Assembly: GCF_964204645.1 (NCBI RefSeq)
Contig: NC_134026.1
Span: 22,090,650-22,154,649, forward strand
Reading direction: 5' to 3'
From: Tubulanus polymorphus
Taxonomy: Eukaryota > Nemertea > Palaeonemertea > Tubulaniformes > Tubulanidae
DNA: 64,000 nucleotides
The notes under the pieces were generated by a model that saw only the letters and a list, made by a program, of their open reading frames with translations, did no database searches and was not told the DNA's origin. A program made the translations under genes and the position numbers. Below are positions 13,601-26,200 of this stretch, in pieces. Position 1 is the first letter of the stretch. The number at the start of each line of letters is the position of its first letter.

Positions 13601-16111
13601 GTTAGCCTATTGATTTTCATCATTATTTTTTTCGGGGATCTCTAGTGGTCATCTGGTAGTCACGTTTGGTTTTGTCGAATGTGTTTAGTTGTTTCAAAAG
13701 ATGAAATAATGTCATATTTAAAAAAAGAATGGATCACATTAACGCGATCTCGAACGGTTTCTTTTACAGTCTTACTTTAAAAAACAGAGAACCAAATAAA
13801 AACCAAAATAAGGAGGCTACAAAATTAGAAAAGCTACAAGAAAGTAATGAACCGTAAGTAATTTGAATATCAAAATTTTGCCTATTTTATCTATCTAACT
13901 ATGAGAAGATAACTATAACAGTAGATAACTATATAAGTGATTTCAAGGATAAGATCTATAGGAGGTGAATGACTCCTCCCTATAGACAGAGCCAGCCTGA
14001 ACGGAGTATTTATCGGTGGGAATCGCAAGTAATTCGTTCTTATTGATTTCAATTAGCCTTAAGCGTACATGGCTTCATGAAATATTCAATCTTTATTTAA
14101 TGAAGTCTTTGATGTTGCCATAATACAAGAGACAAGATGATATCCATGTTTAGATCGTGTAAGTCAGCGTATACGTATTCGTATGTACATGTGAATCGGC
14201 GTTATCGAACGCCTCAACGTAGTAATCAAACGGCCAAAAGCGAAGTCTCCATCTAAGATTCAGACTGAGGTTTGCAATTCATTTATTATTCGTTTATCAA
14301 CCTAGAATATGAGTCGCTGTTGAATCAGTGATCTGATGTACGCGCACACAGACTCACTGTTCGGTTGTCGCCATCACAACTAGCAAAACCTCGTCGAAGT
14401 GACAGTACCAAATAAATAATGTTCGCGCAATCGATTTCTGTCCCCATATTGAATCATCGTTTGTCTCCGTTGGCTCTTCATCACATTTTGAACTAAATCA
14501 GGATTTATTCCTATAGTGCCAATGGGTACATGGCACAGGTATACAAACGCATAAACAGTCTCGTGACGTTTTGATGGCCTGACTAGATCAGCCTATATTT
14601 TTGTCATCTATGACAGTCTCATAGATATATTATATGACATGTTTGTACTTTCCTCGAATAAGATGAATTTCCCCGAAGGTTATTCCGACAGTCGAATCCT
14701 AGGACGTCCGGCATGGAAACCCAATACCCAAAATACCCAATACCTGAAATACCCAATTCGATGTTTTTCGGAATATCGTGTAAAATCCATTTTGCTCTCA
14801 GGAATTGGCGGCAAGAGAATCCTAATTTTTGCAAGTTCTAACATCTTATGATAGTTAATGATAATTAACATATTTTTCAGCCCTACAGCAGAAGAAATCA
14901 TATTATGGTCACAATCTTTTGACAAATTAATGGGTAATTTGTGTAAGTATGATGAAGGCAATCATTTCGTTGGGCATGGGTAATGGATTATTATGAACTT
15001 GATCACGATCAACTGGTTCTTTTCTTTTCGATTATCAAAAGTGAACTGCGCGTGCTTAAGCGTACACCATATTCTCTTCGTATCACAATTAAACGGTATT
15101 ACTTTCGAGTATCGGCTAACTGGAAGGAGTGGCATTAACCACACATGTAAAAATCGTGCTTCTGGTGACTGGGTTAACAACTAGTAACCCGTGTTCATCA
15201 GATTCCAGCGCATACCGCTGATATCAACAGAATCAAAAGTACCAGTTTCCATAGCAACCGAAACACAGGTATTATTAGGCCTGAAAATATAAGCGATCCG
15301 CGAAGCATCCTCCGTCACCAATACCCTTCAACACAGTGCCGTCTTCTCACTAAGCCGCAAGATGTTCTCTCCCATATTTTTCAAACGAATCCTCTTCGTA
15401 ACACAAAGTCGCCGTCATTGTAAATGTGAAGACGGAACATTCCTTTTGGGCTGGAGATTTTGTTTGATATTTTGAATCCACGGGTGGTTTTGTCGTTGTA
15501 GGTGGCAGGCGGACGTTTAGGGAATTCCTTCGGTCGGAATACAGCGAGGAGAACATGCTGTTTTGGATGGCTTGCGAAGACCTGAAAAACGAAAATAACG
15601 CCGAACTGGTGGAAGAAAAAGCGAGATTAATATATGAAGATTATATATCAATATTATCTCCCAAAGAGGTAATAGAAAAGTTCCTTGAAAACACAGATTT
15701 TAACAAAACATTTGGCCAAGCCATGCAAAAATTCGAAAACATCGTGAAATACTCATTTGCGAGGCTTAGTTCATCTTTATTCGATATAAAAACGAGGATT
15801 AAGCAGAATTAGAAACAGATTTTGAAATGAAAATACGATTGATTGTTTTTTTTCAGGTTAGTCTAGATTCGAGAGTAAGGGAAGTAATCAACCGGAACAT
15901 GGTGGACCCGACGCCGCATACGTTCGACGAGGCACAATTACAAATATACACGCTCATGCATAGAGATTCCTATCCTAGGTTTTTAAATTCCCAAATTTAC
16001 AAAAGACTTGTTCAGCAGACACAAACTACTGGGAGTCAATCTTCCCAATTACTTCTTCTACAACAACAACAACAACAAAAACAACAGTGTTCACAATCTA
16101 CATCATCTTGA
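10697..16111 (+). CDS. Regulator of G-protein signalling, RZ subfamily (RGS17/19/20-like)
   Basis: A GTPase-activating protein for heterotrimeric G-protein alpha subunits; vertebrate RZ members favour Gi/Gz. Four coding exons join in phase: 10697-10911, 14881-14942, 15502-15668 and 15857-16111 (232 residues). The N-terminal part ends in the hallmark cysteine string (KACCFCWCCCCSCS, about residues 57-71), the palmitoylation site that anchors this subfamily to membranes. The RGS box begins near PTAEEIILWSQSFDKLM and contains FREFLRSEYSEENMLFW, YEDYISILSPKE, SRVREVINRNM and FLNSQIYK. The C-terminus is a low-complexity tail with leucine and glutamine runs, unlike vertebrate relatives. The start ATG lies directly after the acceptor TTTTTTCAG, so a 5' UTR exon exists upstream. 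One gene here would stand for vertebrate RGS17, RGS19 and RGS20 together. Confidence 0.92.
13103..13235. repeat. Foldback MITE of the GTTGCTCAAA family, copy 1
   Basis: Left arm GTTGCTCAAAAGTTGGTTAG (from 13114) is matched by its near-perfect reverse complement ending at 13224, with about 65 bp between. The same terminal motif GTTGCTCAAA appears in a shorter palindrome near 61238-61292. Lies in the first coding-region intron of the RGS gene. Confidence 0.5.
14715..14760 (+). repeat. Short imperfect tandem repeat (AATACCCAA units)
   Basis: Three to four adjacent copies of a unit close to AATACCCAA, within an RGS intron about 120 bp upstream of its second coding exon. It explains the repetitive peptides of open frames read on either strand here. 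Confidence 0.6.
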
Positions 16112-18040
16112 AGGATGTTATTCCGTTATGATAGTTAAAAGATTATTCCCAGAGGAGTGTCGCCGATGCACGATACACAACAGTCGAATGTGTGGTGAAT
16201 TGTTTTATTCAGCTGATAGTTCCATTTTTCTAAATCGTTGGAAAAAGGAGCCCGATCGTTATATCTCATCTACGCACTAGCAGATGTTTACGCCGAAAAA
16301 AACAACAAGCGCCATGTCAATTCGCGTGGAAAATGGCTTGCAGGAAATGACGCCTCGAGCGCGTCATGAAAGTCCGTTTGTTGGATACATTCTAAAAATG
16401 GGACCAGCAATAAAAATGGCAACTGAAAACACGTTTGGCAATGCGTTCACTGCCAAAACTAGCACGTAGTTCTCTTCGTAGTCGAATGTGATGTCCAATA
16501 CTATAATTTTCTCATCTAAGAGCATAAACACGGGTAAAATACTCTTCGTCGCTAGAAACCTAGAGGTTTCGGTGCAGGATTATTAACACAACAATTGTTC
16601 AATGTCATACGTACACTGAACAGCTCTTTGATACAGATGGACGATAACTCATTAAGGTAATAGTAGGGGAATAATATCATATCATTCTTCCATATCACTG
16701 CCTGTCGTGATCTCTGTATCTGAAACTTCCATGATATGTGTATATACGCTAATGTTGATATTGGTCGGTCAGTGAACAGGATCACAAGGCATCGCTGTAA
16801 ATTAATCATACGTCATAACCATCATCCCGTGAGTGTTTACGGATCATATTGTTGCCTAGAATTTTACCTTATCTTGTACGTACAGCCGCGTCAACCAACG
16901 GCTGTCACCTAGGTCGTACGGTTCGTCTGTTCATTGAAAGATTTTCTCTGTATTTACTAGTACTATTTGAAGAAAAGTGTGTGTCGTTCATATATGAGAC
17001 CTAGGTTGGATTATTTTTCATTGAAAACAAGTTTCCATGTTGTCGCGTGATGCTTGTGTAGTGATGCGTTTGCAGATTACCGTGCACTATGCAAATGAGT
17101 GATTGCTTTAGCATGTGCATTTAAACCGTAACATTTTTCGTAAACCAGCTCAGCTTGTGCGCACTGATGATTTTGTGTTACTCTTCGCCGAAGCTATTCA
17201 CAAGAAAAAAAAGAAAACCGATTCTGGTATTATTTAGTCCGTTGCGGTGTATGTATAATATCTTACAGCTTCGAGAAACAACAGCTCCAGAAGATTCGTC
17301 CAAATAGACGGATTTTTTCCAAGATTCTCATGACTATCACACAATATGCTGATAATCTCATGTTATGTTTAATGATTCGTTGCAAACTATTCTAAAACTC
17401 GAGAAAGATCTGAAACCATTTTGCAGTAAGAAAAACGTGTTGTGGTGAATCTTTTTCGCGCTGATTGGATCGATAATATACGGTGACAAATCCCAATGAG
17501 AAATACTTTCTCAGCCAAAATCTTCCTAACGATTAGAACAATTTCACTTTTTACACTATAGGAAACGATAAATGTACACGATAACTTATAACACATATCA
17601 TGGTGATTTTGATCTGTATCAGTTTTGCCCCTTACTGTATCATCTCGGTCCTTCGAAACAAGAATTCATTCTGCTTATTTTTCCACGTGTATGACGTATC
17701 TCTCTCTGTCCTTATCTAGTCATGCACATATTGTGTACATATATACACATATATATATGTTCAAAAAAGCAATAAACGAACCTAAATTAGATTTCTTTTC
17801 CATAACGCTGAATGAACTGAATATATGGCTTCATGTATACATGATGTATATTGTACGTATAGAAACATTAGATTTATTCAAACGCAATCGGGAAGGCGCC
17901 GACAAAAACAGATAGCATCTGTTCGTTTTTTTTTATTATTCAACATCCAGCGTTCTTTAAATTTTGTCATTTACGTAATAACATATCGAATCGACTTCTT
18001 TTTATGCCGCACGGTGGCGTAAAAATGTATTATCTAGTCA

Positions 18041-18121
18041 TAATAAAAAATGATAGTAATATTGATGATGATAATAATGATAATAATAATAATAGTAAAT
18101 GATGATGGTAATAATAATGAT
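18041..18121 (+). repeat. (GAT/AAT)n microsatellite
   Basis: Imperfect trinucleotide tract of GAT, AAT and AGT units, for example GATGATGATAATAATGATAA, downstream of the RGS gene. Confidence 0.8.
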
Positions 18122-20791
18122 ATTCAATAATCGGTTCTAGTCAGCGCTGTTTGATATGAATAAAAGGTGAGGATTGTGTGAATGTTTGTTATAAATCCGT
18201 GATTTTAACCATCATTAGCATTTGTTGGGCTTCCTTCAACTGCGGCATTGCGAAGTCGTGCTATATTGCTTATACACACGATGACGTTCGGTACCATTTC
18301 ATAAATAAAAAAAGGTGAATCGAATCGCTTTCGATTATCGAACCAAGCCTTTACGAGGTTGAATATGAATGTTCGAGCACATTGTAGTCGAAAAAATGCA
18401 GGTGTCATTTTGAACTATTATCACCTTTCGATATCAATTTATGAATGTAGTACGACCGGTAATTTTTTTGTAAAATACTGGAAATTATTTTGAAGATGAA
18501 TTCACTAATATTGTTAAAATCATCGTTAAATAGAATATTTTGTGAATCTATAAATTCATGATATCGACAAGAAAAGAATATTTTCTGGGTAGACCATAAA
18601 TAGAAGTGCTGTATTGAATGTAACTTTCTACTTGCTTGTTAATGGGCTAATAATAGTAAATGCTTCAGATTCATCATATACTCTTTCCTCAGCATGAGTA
18701 CAAAACGAGACCTGTGTTTTAGATCTAAAGGACTGGGTCCACAGTCTACCTATCAGATACAAGTGAGTGATTTTGTCTTGGTAAAGCGGAACCGGAATAT
18801 GGGGAGTGGTTGTTTTATGAAAATATAGTAATTCTCGGAGAAATGTTGTTAATGTCTATATTTTAACGTTAAGGTTCTTACAGATATCTTACAGAAACGT
18901 TTAATGTTACCTATTAATTACAAGATTGGTCTTTAGAAGTATGTCCGTTACTAATATGATAAATATATACTCAGACATAAAGATTCTATCTTAGAATCAC
19001 GTTCGCTTTTCTCCCTCACGAAGCGAAAGCTTTTTAGACTCTAGTGTAGAATTATGTAGTAGTCATTAAACTGTTTTCGCTTGGATCTATTTATTTTGTT
19101 ATCTATTGAGTGAAAACCTAGTCTCGCCACTGTTATACAAAGTTATTCAGGGATTCTTATAAATACAGAAAACGAATACGTTATTCAATTAGGTTTCTTT
19201 TTTTATCGATGAAAGTTTTGTTAGGTTTTTTCAGCGCCAGTCGCTTCTCGAAGCATCCAAGATGGCGCGTATCTTGCGTAGTAGTTGGTGCTTTTTCTGT
19301 TGATTATGTAAAATGTATCTATATAGATATAGAAAGGTGATGTGTTCATGCGATATTTTATAGAGTTGCAATATAGAGTTGCTTTAAGTGTACATAAAAT
19401 ACAGGGTTGTACGAGATTAGGGGACAATCGTAGCGGTTCCTGAAGTGTGCGTACCTATGATTACGACCTACAGCAAGAGCGCGCGTGACATCCCCAATGA
19501 AATTAGACATCGGTTTTTGTTACTTGCACCAACTTAGTGATGATTACATTTTCATCATCCTTTCACGTCGACAATAAATCTGTTAGTGAATTAATCGTCA
19601 TACTCGTCTCATTTCTTCGTCGGGAAGAGGAAACCTATTTTTTACAATCGGAATATATTTGCATCTCATGCTCTTTCTCTTCTCTCTGAGGTCAATCAAG
19701 ATGAGTCCATTTTATTAAAGAAAAGATATTTCACTCGAATTAATCATAATTGTATCAACACGGTAAACGTTATATATAGTTTATCGCACTAATATCTTCA
19801 TAAAAAAATGCGCTTATAATTCCGTTTATTTCACCATAGATTTATTAGACGATGATAATGATTTAACTGCCGATACGAATGATAAAATGGTACAAATTAT
19901 TAAATGGAATGCAAACAATATTGAATTGACGTACAATTTGGCCGATTCCAATTATACGTATGTAAGTATTCGACAAACGAAAAAAAAATCGTCTACGCTC
20001 GTCTTTAATACGCAACAACGAAAGTTCACCGTCGAATATGTTTTATTTTTGTTTTGAGTATCTAGTTGAGATGCGCTCTTAAATACTATAAATCTGTATA
20101 CGAAGGACCTCGCGACTGAGGGGTTTCTGTCTGATATTAAATTCTCTTCACAAGAGAAACGTATGTAGATTTTACACTAGAATTATTTTCTATGTCTGTA
20201 TGGTTTGATGTATAAATTAAAAGTTTATCATGAATATTTATATTTATAATTTTGTTCCTGTGTCAGTTGTGTTGACTAGAAATGAACTTTACATATTACC
20301 ATAATGTAAATTAATGTGAAATAAATACCGACTGAAAATAATTCTGAAAGTGTCTGTATTGTTTTTTCTTCTTATATTGTGGCTTTTTGCATAAAAAGAC
20401 CGGCCCAGGTTTACTTTTACTGCAAGTATGCTAGGCTAGTTCGATCACTGGAAGTCCTGTCCTGGCCTTCGCTGTCTCGGCCGCCAGAAAACTTCAAAAT
20501 TATTGGTACGTATTCTAATCTATCACACTTATCACAATTTTCACTCTTTTTATCTTTTTCTGCAGTTCTGCGGAGATTTCATACTCGATTAATATAAGAA
20601 TTTTATTTCTATTTTTCCGGTCCTTCCAGTGAAACGCCTGTTATAAGAATTTCTTGAATATATTTTCCTTCTCCCTCCCATTCTTTTCTTTAAAAAATCC
20701 GTACCCAAAGTAATTAACAAAAAAGCCTTGACTTCCCCATTGAGCTTATGGGTAGGCTACACACTGCCCTTTCGTTCGGGTGGTGTATCCG

Positions 20792-20797
20792 TTTATT
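20792..20797 (-). terminator. Poly(A) signal for the small minus-strand ORF
   Basis: AATAAA on the minus strand, 17 bases past the stop codon of the small ORF at 20814-21068. The close position is the best non-coding support that the ORF is transcribed. Confidence 0.35.
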
Positions 20798-20813
20798 TTT
20801 GTATGTGGCTTTC

Positions 20814-21068
20814 TCAGATTTCCCAATGATCTGTAGAAGCCCAACTCTGCACGAATGCCGGTCCAGGTCTTGATTGAACGGGTTCTGTTGGTAAATAGTA
20901 TAAAGGTGGTATTATTCGGTAAATAGTTTGTCCGTATCTCAGGACACCTTGCGGCGGAATTCCATAAACAATATGGCGCCCACTGTCGAGGTAAGGTTTT
21001 TCATTTTTTGGCCGGTTTTTCAGGTTTAAATGGATTTTCCTACTATAATCGTCGTCGTATTTACTCAT
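20814..21068 (-). CDS. Candidate small protein of unknown function, divergent from ift52
   Basis: An open frame of 84 codons starting MSKYDDDYSRKIHLNL and ending ASTDHWEI. I do not recognise the family. The composition is protein-like (balanced, Tyr/Pro-rich, with YGIPPQGVLRYGQTIYRIIPP in the middle) and there is no membrane segment or signal peptide. An in-frame stop lies just upstream of the ATG and an AATAAA follows 17 bases after the stop, consistent with a compact single-exon gene. It is head-to-head with ift52. Without the 1.7-kb transposon now between them, the two ATGs would be about 470 bp apart. A role in cilia is only a guess from that neighbour. It could also be a chance ORF. Confidence 0.35.
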   Translation of the reverse strand: MSKYDDDYSRKIHLNLKNRPKNEKPYLDSGRHIVYGIPPQGVLRYGQTIYRIIPPLYYLPTEPVQSRPGPAFVQSWASTDHWEI

Positions 21069-21187
21069 GGGAACTAATAGAATATGATCTTCGGTCTAAC
21101 TGCAGTTAAGATGTACACTACTTAGAGCCTAGAGGCCTAACGGGTTGTAGGCTTTTAAAACGCTATCCAACTGTCACCCACGTCCAC

Positions 21188-22910
21188 GTCCACCACTAGT
21201 CAGTAACCTGACTGTGGTTTAGTTTCACGATCGGATATTTTCACAAACCACAGTCAGGAATGGGAAGGTCATTTTTGTATGAAATCTTCGTCAGCCAATT
21301 TGACTGACGAGTAATTTGCCTGGCATTTCATTGTCTCTTAAGATATCTGTCTCATTTTTGTTGTAATCGACGCACAACAGATTCGTAGTTTGTCTGATAC
21401 CTATAACACCTCACCTGACGATCTTAATCCATGTGCAAATCGGCCGTAAAGTGAGAGTAAATTTCCGTCCAGTCAACAGCTGCCATTTTGAAAATTACTG
21501 GAGGTGCTGGCACCTTAGTTAGTTACCTAATCGTTGGTGGTAAGCTTTTTATAATCGGATGGGCTTATACCAACGTTAGGGATGACAAGGACCAAAACAC
21601 GGTTGAAAAAAGTAACACTTCAAAAATATACTTTCTATTCACTTCAGTCCACAATTAATGGCTTAATTCACAAACTAACACAGGTACCTTTCGAAATAAT
21701 CCAATTTTATGTATGTTTCGAGTGATTAATCAACATTATTTTGAGAAATTAATTAATTTCTCCACAAATTTCGCCATTGGCCGCCATTTCTCTGTATTGC
21801 ACATGTGGCATGATAAGACAAGGGGACCTACAAGGATTTATATAAAACTTCCAAGACGAAACGACAATTTTTATTTTTGATGGTTTTCCAACTTTTATTT
21901 CAAGTCTTCGTGTTTTCCATAATAAATAATGAAATAATAAATTTCTGGTAAAAGAAAAATGTGAATAAAAATTGATTTTTTAATTTTTTTAAATTTCGTC
22001 GTTTCGCTTTGTTAGTTTGTGCTGTTGTCCTGGCCTCAGTCCACAGGTGCCAGCACCTCCAGTAATTTTCAAAATGGCAGCTGTTGACTGGACGGAAATT
22101 TACTCTCACTTTACGGCCGATTTGCACATGGATTAAGATCGTCAGGTGAGGTGTTATAGGTATCAGACAAACTACGAATCTGTTGTGCGTCGATTACAAC
22201 AAAAATGAGACAGATATCTTAAGAGACAATGAAATGCTAGGCAAATTACTCGTCAGTCAAATTGGCTGACGAAGATTTCATACAAAAATGACCTTCCCAT
22301 TCCTGACTGTGGTTTGTGAAAATATCCGATCGTGAAACTAAACCACAGTCAGGTTACTGACTACTGGCACCTGTGGACTGAGGCCAGGACAACAGCACAA
22401 ACTAACAAAGCGAAACGACGAAATTTAAAAAAATTAAAAAATCAACACTTATTCACATTTTTCTTTTACCAGAAATTTATTATTTCATTATTTATTATGG
22501 AAAACACGAAGACTTGAAATAAAAGTTGGAAAACCATCAAAAATAAAAATTGTCGTTTCGTCTTGGAAGTTTTATATAAATCCTTGTAGGTCCCCTTGTC
22601 TTATCATGCCACATGTGCAATACAGAGAAATGGCGGCCAATGGCGAAATTTGTGGAGAAATTAATTAATTTCTCAAAATAATGTTGATTAATCACTCGAA
22701 ACATACATAAAATTGGATTATTTCGAAAGGTACCTGTGTTAGTTTGTGAATTAAGCCATTAATTGTGGACTGAAGTGAATAGAAAGTATATTTTTGAAGT
22801 GTTACTTTTTTCAACCGTGTTTTGGTCCTTGTCATCCCTAACGTTGGTATAAGCCCATCCGATTATAAAAAGCTTACCACCAACGATTAGGTAACTAACT
22901 AGTCCACCAC
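21188..22910. mobile_element. 848-bp non-autonomous DNA transposon (outer copy) with 9-bp target duplication
   Basis: The outer copy runs from 21197 to 22901, interrupted by a second copy. It is flanked by the direct repeat GTCCACCAC at 21188-21196 and 22902-22910. Its ends are imperfect inverted repeats: TAGTCAGTAACC on the left, and TAGTTAGTTACC as the reverse complement of the right end. Without the inner copy and its duplicated target it is 848 bp long. Its left end carries a perfect 14-bp subterminal hairpin (CCTGACTGTGGTTT at 21207-21220 pairing with 21245-21258). No transposase is encoded. The open frames inside are short, lysine-rich and shared by both copies, so they are not evidence of a gene. 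A 9-bp duplication would fit a Mutator-like element; this class call is inference. Confidence 0.9.
21516..22363 (-). mobile_element. Second copy of the same 848-bp transposon, inserted inverted inside the first
   Basis: The inner copy is in the opposite orientation and also exactly 848 bp. It begins TAGTTAGTTACC and ends GGTTACTGACTA. It is flanked by its own 9-bp duplication CTGGCACCT at 21507-21515 and 22364-22372. That target is a unique sequence of the outer element, present once inside the inner copy as CTGGCACCTG in reverse complement. The two copies differ at only a few visible positions, for example around 21970 versus 22445, implying recent insertion. The arrangement gives two pairs of long inverted repeats of about 0.3 and 0.5 kb. 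Confidence 0.92.
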
Positions 22911-23261
22911 CACACCGTCGTCACCACACACACTACACATCACTGACACTGACAGTGACAGTTGACACTACTGACGACACACTTGATCCAACAAACAAGA
23001 CACCCCCGAACCGAACCATTTATATTGCTGTGAATCGCATTTTGGGACACCCGTCTCCACCATCCCTTGTGACAATTTGATCTGTCATTTGATATAGTTA
23101 TCACAACAGTTTTTAGGTGTCCCAATGGTAATGTACATTATTGTATATCTAACGCCAACCCGGTTATAACACTATTATTCAATAACACTAGCGCCCCTCA
23201 GTCGAGAGATGACCTAAACTGCAGTTAAATATTCATTTGTTATTCTTGTGTTATATAGGGC

Positions 23262-26200
23262 ATGGAAGAAAAAGGACCGAGAAACACGGTGCTGTTCAAC
23301 GCATCAAAACGAGAACTATTCAGTACGACAAGTGGCTTCAAAACCCTTAACAGAAAACTACGAACTAGCTGGAAAGTCTCGAGGTATTTACGCCAATTTC
23401 TGAATAATCAGTCAAGGGCATTGACATAAAGGGGGCCAATGCCCCTCGAATATATCTACTCTTCAAAAGATATTTCTGCGACCGACCTTCGCGGTTACCG
23501 TTCATAAAGTCAAAATATGATCTTATGGGCATTCGTTTCACTCGAATAGCGTCTCAGCCGTCCATGTTCAGAAGATTTAAATGCATTCTGTTTAAAGTAC
23601 TTAATCCCTTCAATAATTAATTACTGGCAGCACCTACAACAACTTGCTTACAACTAGGCCACAAAATTTGAGGTCAAAGGTATTTCAAAATTTGTGTTAA
23701 ACGCTGGACAAATTGGTGACCCTGCTCAGGAAAAAAATGTAAAAATGTTGATTTTGTATTTTTGCAGCAACAAAGATGAGATAACTGAGGAACTGTTGTC
23801 AACAGTGAGAGTTTTCATTCTCGGTGGACCAAGAGAAAAATTCACCGCAGCTGAGGTACCACAAAAATTGAAATTATTCCCTCCACGCGAAAGATATTAT
23901 TTGCGGTTCAAAAGTTTGTAAAATTTAATGAAATGAACATAAAGATGTGAGGGTATTGTCATTACCTATGTCTGTCTTATCATAGAACTATAAGCAGAAG
24001 GGAAGGCCAACTCCGTGACGTCACTATACATTTGCCTTTGCTATCTTCGAAATTGATCAGCGCCCTCACCCGTGGCGATAAACAATAGGTTCTCGGAAAT
24101 ATTTTCAATTATATGAATCACTGCGAGGATTGAACATTACCGTTTCTCAAGATTTGGTATTAAGAATTAAACAAATCAATAAAAAACGCTAAATTAAGAA
24201 AAGAGACCAGCAACCAGTCTACAACATCTATTGTTTATCGCCACCGGTGAGGGCGCTGAACTAAACACAAGATTACTAGCGGATTTTTTTAGCAGTTGGC
24301 CTTCCCATTTGATTATAGTTCTATGGTCTTATGGTCTATCCCCTATAATTCTTTTATTAGTTAGTATATATTCCATCAATTTCAAGGAAGGGCTTTTTCT
24401 ATCTAGTTCGATGCTATCAAGAAATACGTAGCTAGCGGTGGCAGTCTCATGGTGTTGATGGGTGAAGGTGGAGAGTCAAAATTTGATACGAACATCAACT
24501 TTCTACTGGAAGAATACGGCGTTTTTGTTAACAATGGTATTATAGATTCCTTTTTTCCATGGACCATGCTTTTTACAAATGATATCATTCCTTATTTGTC
24601 ATTTTAGTTCATGTCAAATCGATTAAGGTGAAGCTGAACCGGTATTAATGCTTACATAGATCTATAAGGCTTACTGGTGTATAACAAATTGATATGAATA
24701 ACTTACTGAAAAGTGTTTGTTATTACAGATACTGTGGTGCGGACTTCATATTATAAATATTTCCACCCGAAAGAAGCTTTAGTGTCAAATGGTGTGTTAA
24801 ACAGGTGAGGCACAGAGTGCTAATACTCCCCTTGCCTACACTAAGCATTTTATGCGAGTGTTTCCAAATAATAGAGTCGATAATAGCCTTAAACTTTACT
24901 GACTAACGTGCTATGAACATGAGCCACTTCTGCAATAGAATACTGGAATCAGTCAAATCTTCAATGTCTAACTTGAATTATCACCTAATAAAAAAACAAA
25001 GACAAAAATTGCTGAGCCTAATTTACTCAGTAGTCAAATTGATTGAATGATCAAGTTTTACAGCCTCGGACTGAATTCTTTCTGTCAATTTCAGAGCCAT
25101 CAGTAAAGCAGCTGGTAAAGTTATCCCCGGGGTTGGTGAAGAGGACGCGAACAACACACAGTAAGTATACACGTGAAAGTTTAAAATCAAGGCTTACTAT
25201 TACCGGTTAATATTATACCGGTTATTATTATTTTACCGGTTATTATATGAATAAGAATCCAATTCATCGTACTTTCAAAGAAAGATAATGATAATCATTT
25301 TGGCATCTTTACTCGAATGCTGTACAGTTTCTAGTATATTCAATTGTATATTTTCAATTCCCCTCGAAATAATTGAAGGAATATGACAGCGTAAGTAGTA
25401 GGATCAATTATGTTTTGTCTTGTCAGTCGCTTAGTTATCTACGATCCGATGACCATTTCGCTACACATAACTGTTTGTAGTATACATCAGTAATCGTCAC
25501 ATATATTAGCTTTTTAGCATTATCCATTGTTTTACCGTACATATTGTAGTGTAGCTTCTGCGCGAAAATTTCCCTTGAATTTTCGAGCCAACATATCTAA
25601 AATGAGATGCTGTAAACATTTCCTAACTGGCTTAAGACATTAAATGTGCTCAAGTTTCCCCGTGGCTAGAATGCTAAACTTATCTTACAGACTCAGACAT
25701 AACACAGAACTCAATCATCTCAGTTACCCAAGACATTGCCATTCTACCTATGGTAATTTCATTTTAATCCTTCGGTTGTGTTTTATAAATGTATATATTT
25801 TTCAGGGCATTAACCTTTATCTATCCATTCGGTGCAACCCTGAATGTCATAAAACCATCCATAGCAGTCTTGTCATCAGGCAGTGTAGCATTTCCTCTTA
25901 ATCGACCTGTATGCGCTTTGTACACGTCAAAGGTATGTTTTAAAGTTCGATGTATGTCCACAGTCGGGTTCTTTCGACATTGAAGTGTTTTCTATCGTGA
26001 TTTGTATTGTAGCAGAGCGGAGGCAAGATTACCGTAATCGGATCGGCCCACATGTTCAATGACCAATACATTGACAAGGAAGAAAACAGCAAAATCATGG
26101 TAATGTAGAAATAGTTGTGGTTCGATCATTGAAAAGAACAATGTTTCCACACTTGACAATCAATGTCAGGGGCTGGGAAATTCTATCCTTGATGGAGAGC

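Larger units (their letters stand above)
16112..20813. other. RGS 3' region and intergenic sequence
   Basis: AT-rich sequence after the RGS stop. It may hold a long 3' UTR; an AATAAA-containing stretch lies near 20320. A trinucleotide microsatellite lies at about 18041-18121. One exon-like piece at 19838-19970 is discussed among the rejected items. No gene can be supported. Confidence 0.45.

Noticed and set aside
19838-19970. Exon-like segment with acceptor TTTCACCATAG, about 44 open codons (LLDDDNDLTADTNDKMVQ..) and donor GTAAGTATT
   Set aside because: No upstream or downstream partner exon or recognisable family was found, and it lies in AT-rich DNA after the RGS gene. It may be a chance exon or part of a long 3' UTR.
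22332-22517. Lys-rich ORF repeated in both transposon copies
   Set aside because: Short, no transposase motifs, and present only because the copies are identical.
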